A stretch of 58,080 nucleotides of DNA. Source: an uncultured Bacteroidales bacterium (GTDB taxonomy: Bacteria; Bacteroidota; Bacteroidia; Bacteroidales; Bacteroidaceae). Position 1 is the first letter of the stretch. The number at the start of each line of letters is the position of its first letter. The notes beneath the pieces were generated by a model that saw only the letters and a list, made by a program, of their open reading frames with translations, searched no databases and was not told the origin of the DNA. The position numbers were made by a program, and so were the translations under genes. The stretch covers positions 1 to 58,080 of the forward strand of contig CADCHQ010000021.1 of NCBI GenBank assembly GCA_902801325.1, written 5' to 3'. Of the stretch, positions 36,912 to 45,035 are shown piece by piece.

Positions 36912-38264
36912 ATGAGTAATAACAATCAGAGAGGAGGGTCTTCTTCCTCTCTTAAAAGCACCATAGCGGTGTCTCTTACCAATTACCTCGATGCAGGGGC
37001 CATTGTGGCTGGAGCTAGTGGACTGACCCTGTGGCAGAACTATCTGGGACTGTCGGAGGTGCATCTGGGATGGCTCAACTTCATCAGTGCCAACTGTCTG
37101 GGTGCTGCCATCGGTGCTATCATCGGCGGTTTCCTTGCCGACAAGTATGGGCGTAAGTTCATCTTTACCTATAACCTGCTGGTCTATATGACAGGCGTCT
37201 TGCTGGTGATGCTTTCCGTCAACTTCCCCATGCTCCTCTGCGGATTCCTCATCACGGGCATCAGCGTGGGCGTTGGCGTTCCAGCCTCGTGGACCTACAT
37301 TTCAGAGAGTTCGGAAGTCAACAATCGCGGTCGCAACATCTGCATCTCGCAAATGTCGTGGGGCTTTGGTCCTATGCTCATCCTATTCCTGGGCATGCTC
37401 TTCGCCCCAGGCGGTTATTTGTTCGGTTGGGTAGAGAATTTGGCCCATTTCATCGGTGGAAATGACCTCTCGGGGGAAGCCTTGAACGTCTTCAGTTCGC
37501 GTGTGGTATTCTTCTCCCTCTTCGTCGTGGCATTCATAGCTTGGAACCTACAGCGTGGCTTGCAGGAGAGTGCCGAGTTCGAAGCCCAGAAACAGCAGGG
37601 CAAGAAGAATGGCCTGTTGGACAACATCAAAGTCCTGTTCCAAAACAAGGTTGCGGTTCGCACGGCCCTGTTCCTGGCAACCATCTACCTGACATGGAAC
37701 CTTGTTGCCTCGGTGATGGGCTTCTTCCAGCCCCACATTTATGAGACGGCAGGTGGTGTCTCGAACGAGTATGCCAACATGCTCGCTTGTGCTGGATGGG
37801 CATTCGTAGTAGGTGTCACCTTTGTGCTTTCGTTCCTGATCGACCGCCTCCCCCACAAACTCTTCTATGTGCTGGGTCTGCTGGCCGCACTGGCAACGTG
37901 GTTTGTCATCATCGGAGGAGTCAATGGCATGGGCAGCCTTTGGGCATTCTCCATCCTGTGGGGCATCAACGGAGGCCTCTCCGTGCAGATATTCTATGCC
38001 CTGTGGGGCAGTGAATTGTTCCCTGCCAAGTTCCGTGCCGGCGCCCAGGGACTGATGTTCTTCGTTGTGCGTGGTCTCTCGGCAGTGTGGGGAGTCATCT
38101 TCACGCTCATCTATGGGGAGAACGGCGAAGGCTTCACCCGTGCTGCCTGGTGCATGATAGGACTGCTGCTCATCTCGCTGGTGGTGGGTGTCGCAGGTTG
38201 TCCAAACACACGTGGAAAATCGTTGGAACAGATAACACGTGAGCGATACGGCGAGGAAATCTGA
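36912..38264 (+). CDS. MFS sugar transporter, probably for L-rhamnose
   Basis: 450 residues, with about 12 membrane segments and the MFS motif GGFLADKYGRKF after the second. Other family marks: PASWTYISESSEVNNRGRN, WGSELFPAKFRAGAQGL. The start at 36912 is chosen because the longer frame to 36825 lies in the palindromic repeat. Its place between rhaA and rhaD points to rhamnose import, probably proton-driven; Bacteroides more often uses an RhaT-type carrier, and this is not one. Specificity is inferred from context. Confidence 0.85.
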   Translation: MSNNNQRGGSSSSLKSTIAVSLTNYLDAGAIVAGASGLTLWQNYLGLSEVHLGWLNFISANCLGAAIGAIIGGFLADKYGRKFIFTYNLLVYMTGVLLVMLSVNFPMLLCGFLITGISVGVGVPASWTYISESSEVNNRGRNICISQMSWGFGPMLILFLGMLFAPGGYLFGWVENLAHFIGGNDLSGEALNVFSSRVVFFSLFVVAFIAWNLQRGLQESAEFEAQKQQGKKNGLLDNIKVLFQNKVAVRTALFLATIYLTWNLVASVMGFFQPHIYETAGGVSNEYANMLACAGWAFVVGVTFVLSFLIDRLPHKLFYVLGLLAALATWFVIIGGVNGMGSLWAFSILWGINGGLSVQIFYALWGSELFPAKFRAGAQGLMFFVVRGLSAVWGVIFTLIYGENGEGFTRAAWCMIGLLLISLVVGVAGCPNTRGKSLEQITRERYGEEI

Positions 38265-38289
38265 AGAAACGGAGAAGTTATCTAAGGCG

Positions 38290-41169
38290 ATGAAACTATT
38301 GTCGTTGATACTGCTAACCCTATTCTGCTCTTCTGGCTTTGCGCAGGAAGGGCAGAATTTGGAACTTTCCCATTTGGATGAGATAGACAAACAAGTAATT
38401 CCTGCAGACACATCAGTACGGACGGGTGTATTGAAGAATGGCCTTACCTACTATGTACGTCGCTGCACGGTACCAGAAAAGAAAGCCGCGTTCTGGCTGC
38501 TGGTGAAGGGCGGATCGGTCATCGAGCAGTACAACGAGCGTGGCTTGGCACACTATGTGGAGCACATGATGTTCCGCGGTACGAAGCATTTCCCCAGTAC
38601 GCGTAAGAAAGGCGGAGATGAGGCTGGTGGTCAGGGCGGCGTCATAGGTTTCATGCGCCGCAACGGCATTCCCTTCGGCCATGATAGCAATGCTTTTACG
38701 GGCCTGAACACTGTGCGATACTTCCTCAATGGTATCCCTACCGAGGACACTGAGCAGATGGATTCCTGCCTGTTGCTTTTACGTGACTGGGCAGGCGACG
38801 CCACCATCACCGACGAGGATGTGGAGCATGAGCGTGGCGTCATCGTAGAGGAATGGCGCATGAAGCAAACTGTCTCATTCGGCCAACAGATGATTAATGA
38901 CCTCTTCAACAACTCCATTTATACGCAGCGTTTGACCATCGGTGACATGGAGGTGGTCAGGAGTTGTACGCCCAAACTCATTCGCAATTTCTATAAGCGT
39001 TGGTATCAGCCGCAAAATCAGGCGGTGGTTGTCACGGGCGACTTCGATCCCGACGCGATGGTGGAAAAAATCAAGAAAACGTTTGGCAACTTAAAGCGCG
39101 GCAAGAATGTTGTGCCCGCACAGCCCATCATACCCGACCACGAGAAACCGCATATCCGCTTCTATCAGGACCAGCGAATCTCCGCTCATTCCAGTTGTAT
39201 CCTCATTCGCCTGCCCAATGAGCAAACGGTGGAAAAGAATACGGTTGGTGCCCTGCGGACAAAAATCATCCGCGATCGGATAAAGAACGTGATGAGGGAA
39301 CGTCTCAGCACCCTTCGCAATAAAGATATTCACGGTATAACTGTCTCCTACCTCGACCTTGCTGACGTCAAGGACAGCAAGAACCTCGTTCTGGAGATGA
39401 GTTCTACTGCCGATACCTGGCAGCAGACCTTAGAGATGTTGCTGAAATCCATTGAGTACGCACGCCGCAAAGGTTTCAAGGACAGCGAAATAGATACAAC
39501 GAAATGTTTTGTTCGTTACAATGCCGACTCTACGGCCATCGACTTGCCAGACACATTGGGCAGTTCTCACAATCACAGCAGTAAGGACTGGGCAGAAAAG
39601 TTTGTCAACAATTTCTTCAATGACGTTGTTATCAACGATGAACGCAGCGAGCGGATGTGCGAGAGCTACATCCACAACACCCTGACCACAGACCAGCTTA
39701 ACGAGGAATTTCGCAAGATTACCAGTGGAAGGAATATGCTCGTAGCGGAGATGTTCCCCGAGGGAGTAACCCTGCCGACGGAGGACGAGGTGAACGCTGT
39801 CATCGAGCGCGTCAGGCAGATGGCCGATGAAGAACTTGCCGCTGTAGATATCAAGGTTGGCAAAAAGCTCGAGTGGCTACATGTTGATTCTCTGAATCTC
39901 GACCCCGTACCCGGCACCGTCAAACAGACCACCGTGCGCAACGACAGCATCACGGAGCTGATGCTCAGCAATGGCGTGAAGGTGCTGTTGTGGCGCTCGC
40001 CACTGAAGGAGACCAAGTATTGCATCGACATGAAATTCGGTCGTCCCTTTGGATGTGCAGCACTGAGCGATGAGGATTTCTATTACCAGATGCTGCTAAG
40101 CAACTGCCGTCGTAAGTTCAGTTACGAAGCAGGAGGCAGCGGCGTGGAATTCACCGACTTCTACGACCGAATGGACTTCGGACTTTTTTCAACAGACCTT
40201 AGCGAGGATTTTTGGAAAGATGTGAGGGCAAGGTTGATAGCGATGCACGCCTCGCTGACTACGACAGAGGTTGACAGTGTGGAGGCTGCTGAGAAAATCA
40301 GTGAGATACGGACGATGGCCGTCACCTTCAACGAGCCCATGGGTAAGGCTGTGAGACGAATCCAGCGTCTGCCATTTGTTACGTCCCGGCGCGGTGACAT
40401 ACCCACCGTGGAGGAAGCCGCAACGTATTCCGTCGAGGGCTTCCGCGAGTTGGTGAAGGATTACTTCTCGAACTTCAATGGTTCCGTGCTCATCGTCAAA
40501 GGCCTTTTCCCCAATGACAGCATCATGCCCCTTGTGCTGAAATACATAGGCTCCCTGCCGTCTAAGGCTGAACCCGTGAAGCGTCCGCTTTGGGCTTCCC
40601 ACCACCTCCGCGATGCCGACACCACAGTTGTGGAGAAGATAACGAATGTCACACCGTATTGTGCCACCTACCTGTTCTATACCTGGGAGAAAGGTTTTCA
40701 GTTCACACAGGAAAGTCATGCCCACAACCAGGTGCTGCAGAGTGTACTCCAAAGCATCGTGCTCAACACGCTGCGTATTCAGCAGAGCGATGTTTATTCG
40801 CCGACGTGTGTGGTGACAGACAAGCAACTGCCCTTCGACCATATGATGTGTTGCATCAGCTTCACCTGTGACCCCACCCAGCGCGAGCGCATCGTGCAGA
40901 ACGTGAATAAACTTCTTCACGATATGGCAAATGCCAATCTTATCACACAAGAACTCATAGACAGCTATGTCAAGGAACGCGAAAAGAAAGCTAAGGATAC
41001 CAATTGGGGCAGTCGCTATTATGATCTCACCCGTGAGCTCGGCGATATAGTCATCGATGACAGTGACACTTCCTACATCAAACGGGTCACCCCAGCCTCG
41101 CTGAAAGCTCACCTCAATCGGTTGCTCAAGAAGGGCCATTTGCAAATTGGATACCTGACAACAGAATGA
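38290..41169 (+). CDS. M16 family zinc metalloprotease, periplasmic
   Basis: 959 residues with a signal peptide (MKLLSLILLTLFCSSGFAQ). The inverted zinc motif HYVEH (HxxEH) lies near residues 88-92 in RGLAHYVEHMMFRGTKHFP, with the downstream glutamate in VIVEEWRMKQ. A second, catalytically silent M16 repeat occupies the C-terminal half. M16 enzymes degrade unfolded peptides in a closed chamber. The gene begins 26 nt after the transporter stop and ends 49 nt before rhaD, so it sits inside the rhamnose operon although no rhamnose role is known. The longer frame from 38239 would overlap the transporter and lacks a signal peptide. Confidence 0.88.
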   Translation: MKLLSLILLTLFCSSGFAQEGQNLELSHLDEIDKQVIPADTSVRTGVLKNGLTYYVRRCTVPEKKAAFWLLVKGGSVIEQYNERGLAHYVEHMMFRGTKHFPSTRKKGGDEAGGQGGVIGFMRRNGIPFGHDSNAFTGLNTVRYFLNGIPTEDTEQMDSCLLLLRDWAGDATITDEDVEHERGVIVEEWRMKQTVSFGQQMINDLFNNSIYTQRLTIGDMEVVRSCTPKLIRNFYKRWYQPQNQAVVVTGDFDPDAMVEKIKKTFGNLKRGKNVVPAQPIIPDHEKPHIRFYQDQRISAHSSCILIRLPNEQTVEKNTVGALRTKIIRDRIKNVMRERLSTLRNKDIHGITVSYLDLADVKDSKNLVLEMSSTADTWQQTLEMLLKSIEYARRKGFKDSEIDTTKCFVRYNADSTAIDLPDTLGSSHNHSSKDWAEKFVNNFFNDVVINDERSERMCESYIHNTLTTDQLNEEFRKITSGRNMLVAEMFPEGVTLPTEDEVNAVIERVRQMADEELAAVDIKVGKKLEWLHVDSLNLDPVPGTVKQTTVRNDSITELMLSNGVKVLLWRSPLKETKYCIDMKFGRPFGCAALSDEDFYYQMLLSNCRRKFSYEAGGSGVEFTDFYDRMDFGLFSTDLSEDFWKDVRARLIAMHASLTTTEVDSVEAAEKISEIRTMAVTFNEPMGKAVRRIQRLPFVTSRRGDIPTVEEAATYSVEGFRELVKDYFSNFNGSVLIVKGLFPNDSIMPLVLKYIGSLPSKAEPVKRPLWASHHLRDADTTVVEKITNVTPYCATYLFYTWEKGFQFTQESHAHNQVLQSVLQSIVLNTLRIQQSDVYSPTCVVTDKQLPFDHMMCCISFTCDPTQRERIVQNVNKLLHDMANANLITQELIDSYVKEREKKAKDTNWGSRYYDLTRELGDIVIDDSDTSYIKRVTPASLKAHLNRLLKKGHLQIGYLTTE

Positions 41170-41218
41170 CACTAATTATAAACATGCAATAATAACACTT
41201 ACCAAACACATTATAGTC

Positions 41219-42031
41219 ATGAAATCAATATTAGAAAACAGGCCTGCCTTGCGGGCCGAAGTAGAGAAGGTAGCAGAAGTGGCTGGATACCTGTGGCAAA
41301 AAGGTTGGGCCGAGCGCAATGGTGGCAATATCACCGTGAACGTAACAGAACTCGTTGACGACGCCATCCGACAGATGCCCGCCATTGGTCCTGTTACTCC
41401 TATTGGACTGACATTGCCCCACCTGAAGGGTTGCTATTTCTATTGCAAAGGAACAAACATGCGCATGCGTGACCTTGCTCGCTGTCCTATGGAAAACGGC
41501 AGCATCATCCGCATCCTCGACGACTGTGCATCCTACGAGATGATTGCCGACAATCCTGTTCGACCCACCTCGGAACTGCCCAGCCATCTAGCCGTCCACA
41601 ACTATCTCCTGGCCAAGGGTTCGCCCTACCGTGCCTCGGTTCACACCCATCCCATCGAACTCGTGGCGCTGACCCACAGTCAAAAGTGGATGAAGAAGGA
41701 CGTCGCCACCCGCATGCTCTGGTCCATGATTCCCGAGACCAAAGCCTTCTGTCCGCGTGGACTGGGCATGGTGCCCTACATGCTTCCCAGCAGCAACGAA
41801 CTGGCTGAGGCCACCATCCGTGCCATCGATGACGACTACGACGTGGTGATGTGGGAGAAGCACGGCGTCTTTGCCGTAGATGTCGATGTAATGGCCGCTT
41901 TTGACCAAATCGATGTCCTCAACAAGAGTGCGCTCATCTACATCCAGAGCCGCGCCATGGGCCACGAACCCGAAGGCATGAGTGACGAACAGATGGCCGA
42001 GATGACTCGCGCCTTCAACCTGCCTAAGTAG
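41219..42031 (+). CDS. rhaD: Rhamnulose-1-phosphate aldolase
   Basis: 270 residues. This class II zinc aldolase splits L-rhamnulose 1-phosphate to dihydroxyacetone phosphate and L-lactaldehyde. Signatures: WAERNGGNITV near 40, the acid/base region PTSELPSHLAVH, zinc ligands in SVHTHPIELV, and WEKHGVFA. The 3' end (69 nt, 41972-42040) occurs again, diverged, at 48193-48261. A terminator follows at 42055-42101. No lactaldehyde reductase or AraC-type regulator is in the window. Confidence 0.96.
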   Translation: MKSILENRPALRAEVEKVAEVAGYLWQKGWAERNGGNITVNVTELVDDAIRQMPAIGPVTPIGLTLPHLKGCYFYCKGTNMRMRDLARCPMENGSIIRILDDCASYEMIADNPVRPTSELPSHLAVHNYLLAKGSPYRASVHTHPIELVALTHSQKWMKKDVATRMLWSMIPETKAFCPRGLGMVPYMLPSSNELAEATIRAIDDDYDVVMWEKHGVFAVDVDVMAAFDQIDVLNKSALIYIQSRAMGHEPEGMSDEQMAEMTRAFNLPK

Positions 42032-42040
42032 GCGAAGGCT
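41972..42040 (+). repeat. rhaD 3' direct repeat, left copy
   Basis: The last 60 coding nt of rhaD plus 9 nt past the stop. It matches 48193-48261 at about 61 of 69 positions. Confidence 0.85.
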
Positions 42041-42054
42041 ACAAGTTAAAATAG

Positions 42055-42101
42055 TGTGAGGGTATGTTGAAAAAGACAAGCCCTCATTTTTTTTGTTTTT
42101 T
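42055..42101 (+). terminator. Rho-independent terminator after rhaD
   Basis: TGAGGG (42057-42062) pairs with CCCTCA (42081-42086), with a possible inner TGT/ACA pairing, followed by a run of eight Ts. Confidence 0.7.
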
Positions 42102-42139
42102 TCGGATTATCATTACGTCTTTTTCCAGTTTTTTGCGTT

Positions 42140-42410
42140 ATAATTATAGAAAAGAATCCGATAGGCTATCTTTACCGCACGCTGTCCAACTTGTGTGTAA
42201 GTCGGTTGCGCGAGGCTGGCCGATTGCGTATGGTGCCCTTGGAAGGACAGCCCGAACCAATAGAACAGGAGGCGGAATTTCAGGAACAGAAATATCAGCG
42301 CATCTGTCAGTTGCTGGACAGGATTCCCTCCGAACAGGCCGAGGTCATCCGATTGCGCTACTATGGCGACAAGAGTTTCCGTGGATTACGACCATGTGCG
42401 CCGACAGATT
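42140..42410 (+). pseudogene. Fragment of an ECF sigma factor gene
   Basis: In one frame this reads PIGYLYRTLSNLCVSRLREA, then EFQEQKYQRICQLLDRIPSE and QAEVIRLRYYGDKSF. This is the end of sigma region 2, the linker and the first part of region 4. The similarity stops after KSF, exactly where the helix-turn-helix should continue, and the start is missing as well. The palindromic element at 42411-42443 sits just past the break. It is a remnant; nothing suggests it is still functional. Confidence 0.7.
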
Positions 42411-42443
42411 CCCTCCCCCATAGGGTGAGGTCAGGAGGGGGCT
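42411..42443. repeat. Short palindromic element at a gene junction
   Basis: CCCTCCCCCATAGGGTGAGG followed by TCAGGAGGGGGCTC. It joins the sigma fragment to the receptor fragment. Confidence 0.7.
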
Positions 42444-42644
42444 CAATACAAGCGCATGTCCCTCTTCAATGCCTCGGCTCAGTACAAATGGAAGCGCTTC
42501 GTCCTCCGCTTCGAACTCGACAACCTCCTAAACCAGCGTCACTACGCCTACACCGTCTTCGACGGCATCAACACCTACACCTACGACTACGGCCTATGCG
42601 GCAGGACCGTCATGCTGAGAGCCACCTTCAACCTTCGGAATTAG
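42444..42644 (+). pseudogene. C-terminal fragment of an outer-membrane (TonB receptor-type) beta-barrel
   Basis: Encodes MSLFNASAQYKWKRFVLRFE, then LDNLLNQRHYAYTVFDGI and a final CGRTVMLRATFNLRN. Alternating aromatic strands with a terminal strand are typical of the last strands of a TonB-dependent receptor or related barrel. No barrel precedes it; only about 63 residues remain. It and the sigma fragment are probably the two ends of a sigma/receptor module like the intact one at 43.9-48.1 kb, with the middle deleted. Confidence 0.65.
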
Positions 42645-42726
42645 AGACTCACGTTGGCTTCGCCTTCCTCACTCGCGACTCGGCCAAACGAACGAGTTCG
42701 ATGGCTCTCGCTGCTCTTTCGTTTCT

Positions 42727-42851
42727 AAAATGCTTAAACAAGTTTTGCATTTTGCTCGGTTTGCACTATCTTTAACCTTCGGTTTTAGATAGGCTGCACC
42801 TCGAAAATGCTTAAACAAGTTTTGCATTTTGCTCGGTTTGCACTATCTTTG
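42727..42851 (+). promoter_or_regulatory. Tandemly duplicated promoter segment before the GDPD gene
   Basis: A 47-bp segment occurs identically at 42727-42773 and 42804-42850, 77 bp apart. Copy 2 has TTTG (42821-42824), 19 nt, TATCTTTG (42844-42851). Copy 1 ends TATCTTTA, one base off consensus. Between them lies GATAGGCTGCACCTCGAAAA, which also precedes the rsmA promoter in similar form. Confidence 0.8.
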
Positions 42852-42881
42852 TAGTGCAAATCACTAATGGAATATTGTAAC

Positions 42882-43787
42882 ATGAAAAGACCGTTCTTCG
42901 TGCTGTTGCTCTTCATGCAACTTATGCTTTCGACCTTTGCCCAATGTCCCCTGCGCCGCAATACAGCGGAGGGCCGCGTGTTCGTGGCCGCCCACCGCGC
43001 CGACTGGAAGTATGCACCAGAGAACTCATTGCAGGCTCTGAGGAATGCCCTGTTCTTCGGGGCCGACATCATTGAGACCGACGTACGGCAGACGCGCGAC
43101 GGCCTCTTCGTGATGATGCACGATGCCACGGTGGACCGCATGACCAACGGTACGGGGCGCATTGCTGACATGACACTGGAGGAGGTGCGCCGCCTGCGCC
43201 TCCGCACCAACTGGGGGCAATCGACCCAGATGCCCGTGGCCACACTGGAGGAATACATCGAAGAGGCCCGCGGACGTGCCCATCTCTATCTGGACAAGGC
43301 GGGCGTAGACCTGCCCGGCACTGAGGAGGGCAGCACTGTGCGTGCCCTGCTGAAGGTGCTGCGGCGGCACGGGGTGTTGCAGGAGACCATGTTTGTTCTC
43401 GACTGGCCCTACGAGAAGGCCCGTCGCATCTTCGGCACGGCGCTGGACAGCGTCATCTACTGTCCTGTCATCGAGGACCGCATACCCAACCTCACGGCCT
43501 ACGTAGAGGAGTATGTCCGTGAGCTGAAGCCTCTGGCCTTCCAGTTCCGCATGGCATCGCTGGAGGGCGAATCCTACCATCTGCTGCCCCGCGTACTGGA
43601 GTCTGGCAGCCGTGCTTTCGTGGCCAGCACGTGGCCCAACCATACAGCCGGACACGACGATCTTGTGTCTATCTTCCAGCGTCCATCGCAGGGATGGGGA
43701 TGGCTCATCGGACAGGGTTTTACCATTCTCGAAACCAATTTTCCCAAAGATTTGATAGAATATCTCCAGCGTGAGCATCGCCACTGA
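42882..43787 (+). CDS. Glycerophosphodiester phosphodiesterase family protein, secreted
   Basis: 301 residues. The ATG at 42882 starts a signal peptide (MKRPFFVLLLFMQLMLSTFA followed by Q). GDPD family marks are AAHRADWKYAPENSLQAL (catalytic His), GADIIETDVRQTRDG (metal-binding Glu/Asp) and MMHDATVDRMTNGTG (second catalytic His). The expected activity is hydrolysis of glycerophosphodiesters to glycerol 3-phosphate and an alcohol in the periplasm, though some members act on other phosphodiesters. It has its own duplicated promoter and is not clearly in an operon with the sigma gene downstream. Confidence 0.88.
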   Translation: MKRPFFVLLLFMQLMLSTFAQCPLRRNTAEGRVFVAAHRADWKYAPENSLQALRNALFFGADIIETDVRQTRDGLFVMMHDATVDRMTNGTGRIADMTLEEVRRLRLRTNWGQSTQMPVATLEEYIEEARGRAHLYLDKAGVDLPGTEEGSTVRALLKVLRRHGVLQETMFVLDWPYEKARRIFGTALDSVIYCPVIEDRIPNLTAYVEEYVRELKPLAFQFRMASLEGESYHLLPRVLESGSRAFVASTWPNHTAGHDDLVSIFQRPSQGWGWLIGQGFTILETNFPKDLIEYLQREHRH

Positions 43788-43901
43788 CTGGGGCTGCCAC
43801 CCATTGGTTTTCCTATTTTTCACGAAAAAAAGAGGGGGCGAGGGGTTGGGAAACCACCGCCTCGGGTGTCTTATGAACAGAAAGCTATCAAAAAAAAACG
43901 G

Positions 43902-44390
43902 ATGGAAACTGCTGCGGACATCAGACGACTCTATGAGCAACATCGCACCGAGATGCTGCGCCTGGCCTGCCGACTGCTGGCCGACGAGGAGGAGGGGCGC
44001 GACGCGGTGAGCGACGTGTTTGCCCAGCTGGCCGAGCGAAGGACGGAGGTGCCGTATGGCGTGCCTTACCTGCTCTCGGCCGTGCGCAACCGATGCATGA
44101 ACGTGCTGCGCCACAAGGACGTCAGGGAGCGTGTGCATCGTCTCCTGCCACTGGACGAGGCCATGGCCGAAGACAGCCGGACGGCAGAGGAAAGGGAGGC
44201 CACGCTGGAGTCGATACTCCACTTCATCGACACCGAACTGACGCCGCAGACGCGCGAGGTGGTGCGCCTGCGTTTCCGGGAGCGTATGACCTACAGTCAG
44301 ATAGCCCAACAGCTGGACATCAGCGAGGCGGCCGTTTACAAACATCTGGCACAGGCCATCCGTAAGTTGAAGCAAAGGTTCAATCCCTAA
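43902..44390 (+). CDS. ECF-family RNA polymerase sigma factor
   Basis: 162 residues from the ATG at 43902. Region 2 (RRLYEQHRTEMLRLACRLLA, EGRDAVSDVFAQL, VRNRCMNVLRHK) and region 4 (LTPQTREVVRLRFRERMTYS, QIAQQLDISEAAVYKHLAQA) are both complete. A GTG at 43866 would add 12 residues, most of them from a run of nine A; the ATG fits the family better. It is the first gene of a sigma/FecR-like/receptor module, the usual Bacteroidetes arrangement for transport-linked cell-surface signalling. Confidence 0.9.
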   Translation: METAADIRRLYEQHRTEMLRLACRLLADEEEGRDAVSDVFAQLAERRTEVPYGVPYLLSAVRNRCMNVLRHKDVRERVHRLLPLDEAMAEDSRTAEEREATLESILHFIDTELTPQTREVVRLRFRERMTYSQIAQQLDISEAAVYKHLAQAIRKLKQRFNP

Positions 44391-44402
44391 ATCCCGAGTA
44401 TC

Positions 44403-45035
44403 ATGGACAAACTGGAAATCCTGCTCGACATGACCGAGCACCCCGACCGCTACACGGAGGAACAGATGCAAGAACTGCTGGCCGACGAGGACGTGCGCAA
44501 GCATTACCAGATGATGGTGTGGCTGCGCGAAAGTCAAGACCCCTCCCGGTCCTCCCTTAAAGAAAGGGAGAAAAGACCCTCTCCAACCTCTCCCTTAAAG
44601 GGCGAGGCTTTCTCCCTCCCTTTAAGGGTGGTCAGGATGGGGCGTTACGCCGCCGCCTTTGTCGGGGCAGTCGTCATGGCTGGCCTCCTATTCGCAGCCA
44701 TGCGGCCCTTCTTTAACATCCACAACGAAGAAAGAACGGACACACTGGCACAAGTGACTAAATCCCTCCCCCTTGGGGAAGGTCAGGGGGATGGGTCTGC
44801 CCTCCGCTTTGACAACGCCCCGCTTGACAGCATCCTCACGGTCGTAGCCCAGCACTATGGCAAGGTCGTCCTGTTCCGCAACGAGGAGGTTCGCACGATG
44901 CGACTCATCATGACGTGGCAACCCACCGACTCGCTGTCGAGCCTGATTGGCCGCCTGAACCTGTTCGAGGGGCTGCAGCTCACCCTGCAGGCCGATACTC
45001 TCATTGTTGAAACAGAAAAGAAGGAGGGCGAGTGA
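44403..45035 (+). CDS. FecR-like anti-sigma factor with repeat-derived insertions
   Basis: 210 residues. A cytosolic N-terminus (LEILLDMTEHPDRYTEEQMQ) is followed by a transmembrane segment at about 81-100 (YAAAFVGAVVMAGLLFAAM) and a C-terminal STN/DUF4974-like domain (LRFDNAPLDSILTVVAQHYG, LNLFEGLQLTLQADTLIVE). Two palindromic repeats are translated in frame: 44539-44643 in the linker before the membrane segment (SPTSPLKGEAFSLPLRV) and 44763-44799 in the linker after it (KSLPLGEGQGDGS). The gene lies 12 nt after the sigma factor, and its stop overlaps the receptor start by 1 nt. It probably relays a signal from the receptor to the sigma factor. Confidence 0.8.
   Translation: MDKLEILLDMTEHPDRYTEEQMQELLADEDVRKHYQMMVWLRESQDPSRSSLKEREKRPSPTSPLKGEAFSLPLRVVRMGRYAAAFVGAVVMAGLLFAAMRPFFNIHNEERTDTLAQVTKSLPLGEGQGDGSALRFDNAPLDSILTVVAQHYGKVVLFRNEEVRTMRLIMTWQPTDSLSSLIGRLNLFEGLQLTLQADTLIVETEKKEGE
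44539..44643. repeat. In-frame palindromic element in the FecR-like gene
   Basis: Three GC-rich arms: CCTCCCTTAAAGAAAGGGAG, CTCTCCCTTAAAGGGCGAG and CTCCCTTTAAGGGTGGTCAG. The length is 105 nt, a multiple of three. Confidence 0.75.
44763..44799. repeat. Second in-frame palindromic element in the FecR-like gene
   Basis: TCCCTCCCCCTTGGGGAAGG followed by TCAGGGGGATGGG, in the periplasmic linker. Confidence 0.7.

Noticed and set aside
42191..42775. An intact 194-residue protein
   Set aside because: Only its first part resembles a sigma factor; after the palindromic element the frame reads out of frame through a receptor fragment. It is a remnant, not a gene.
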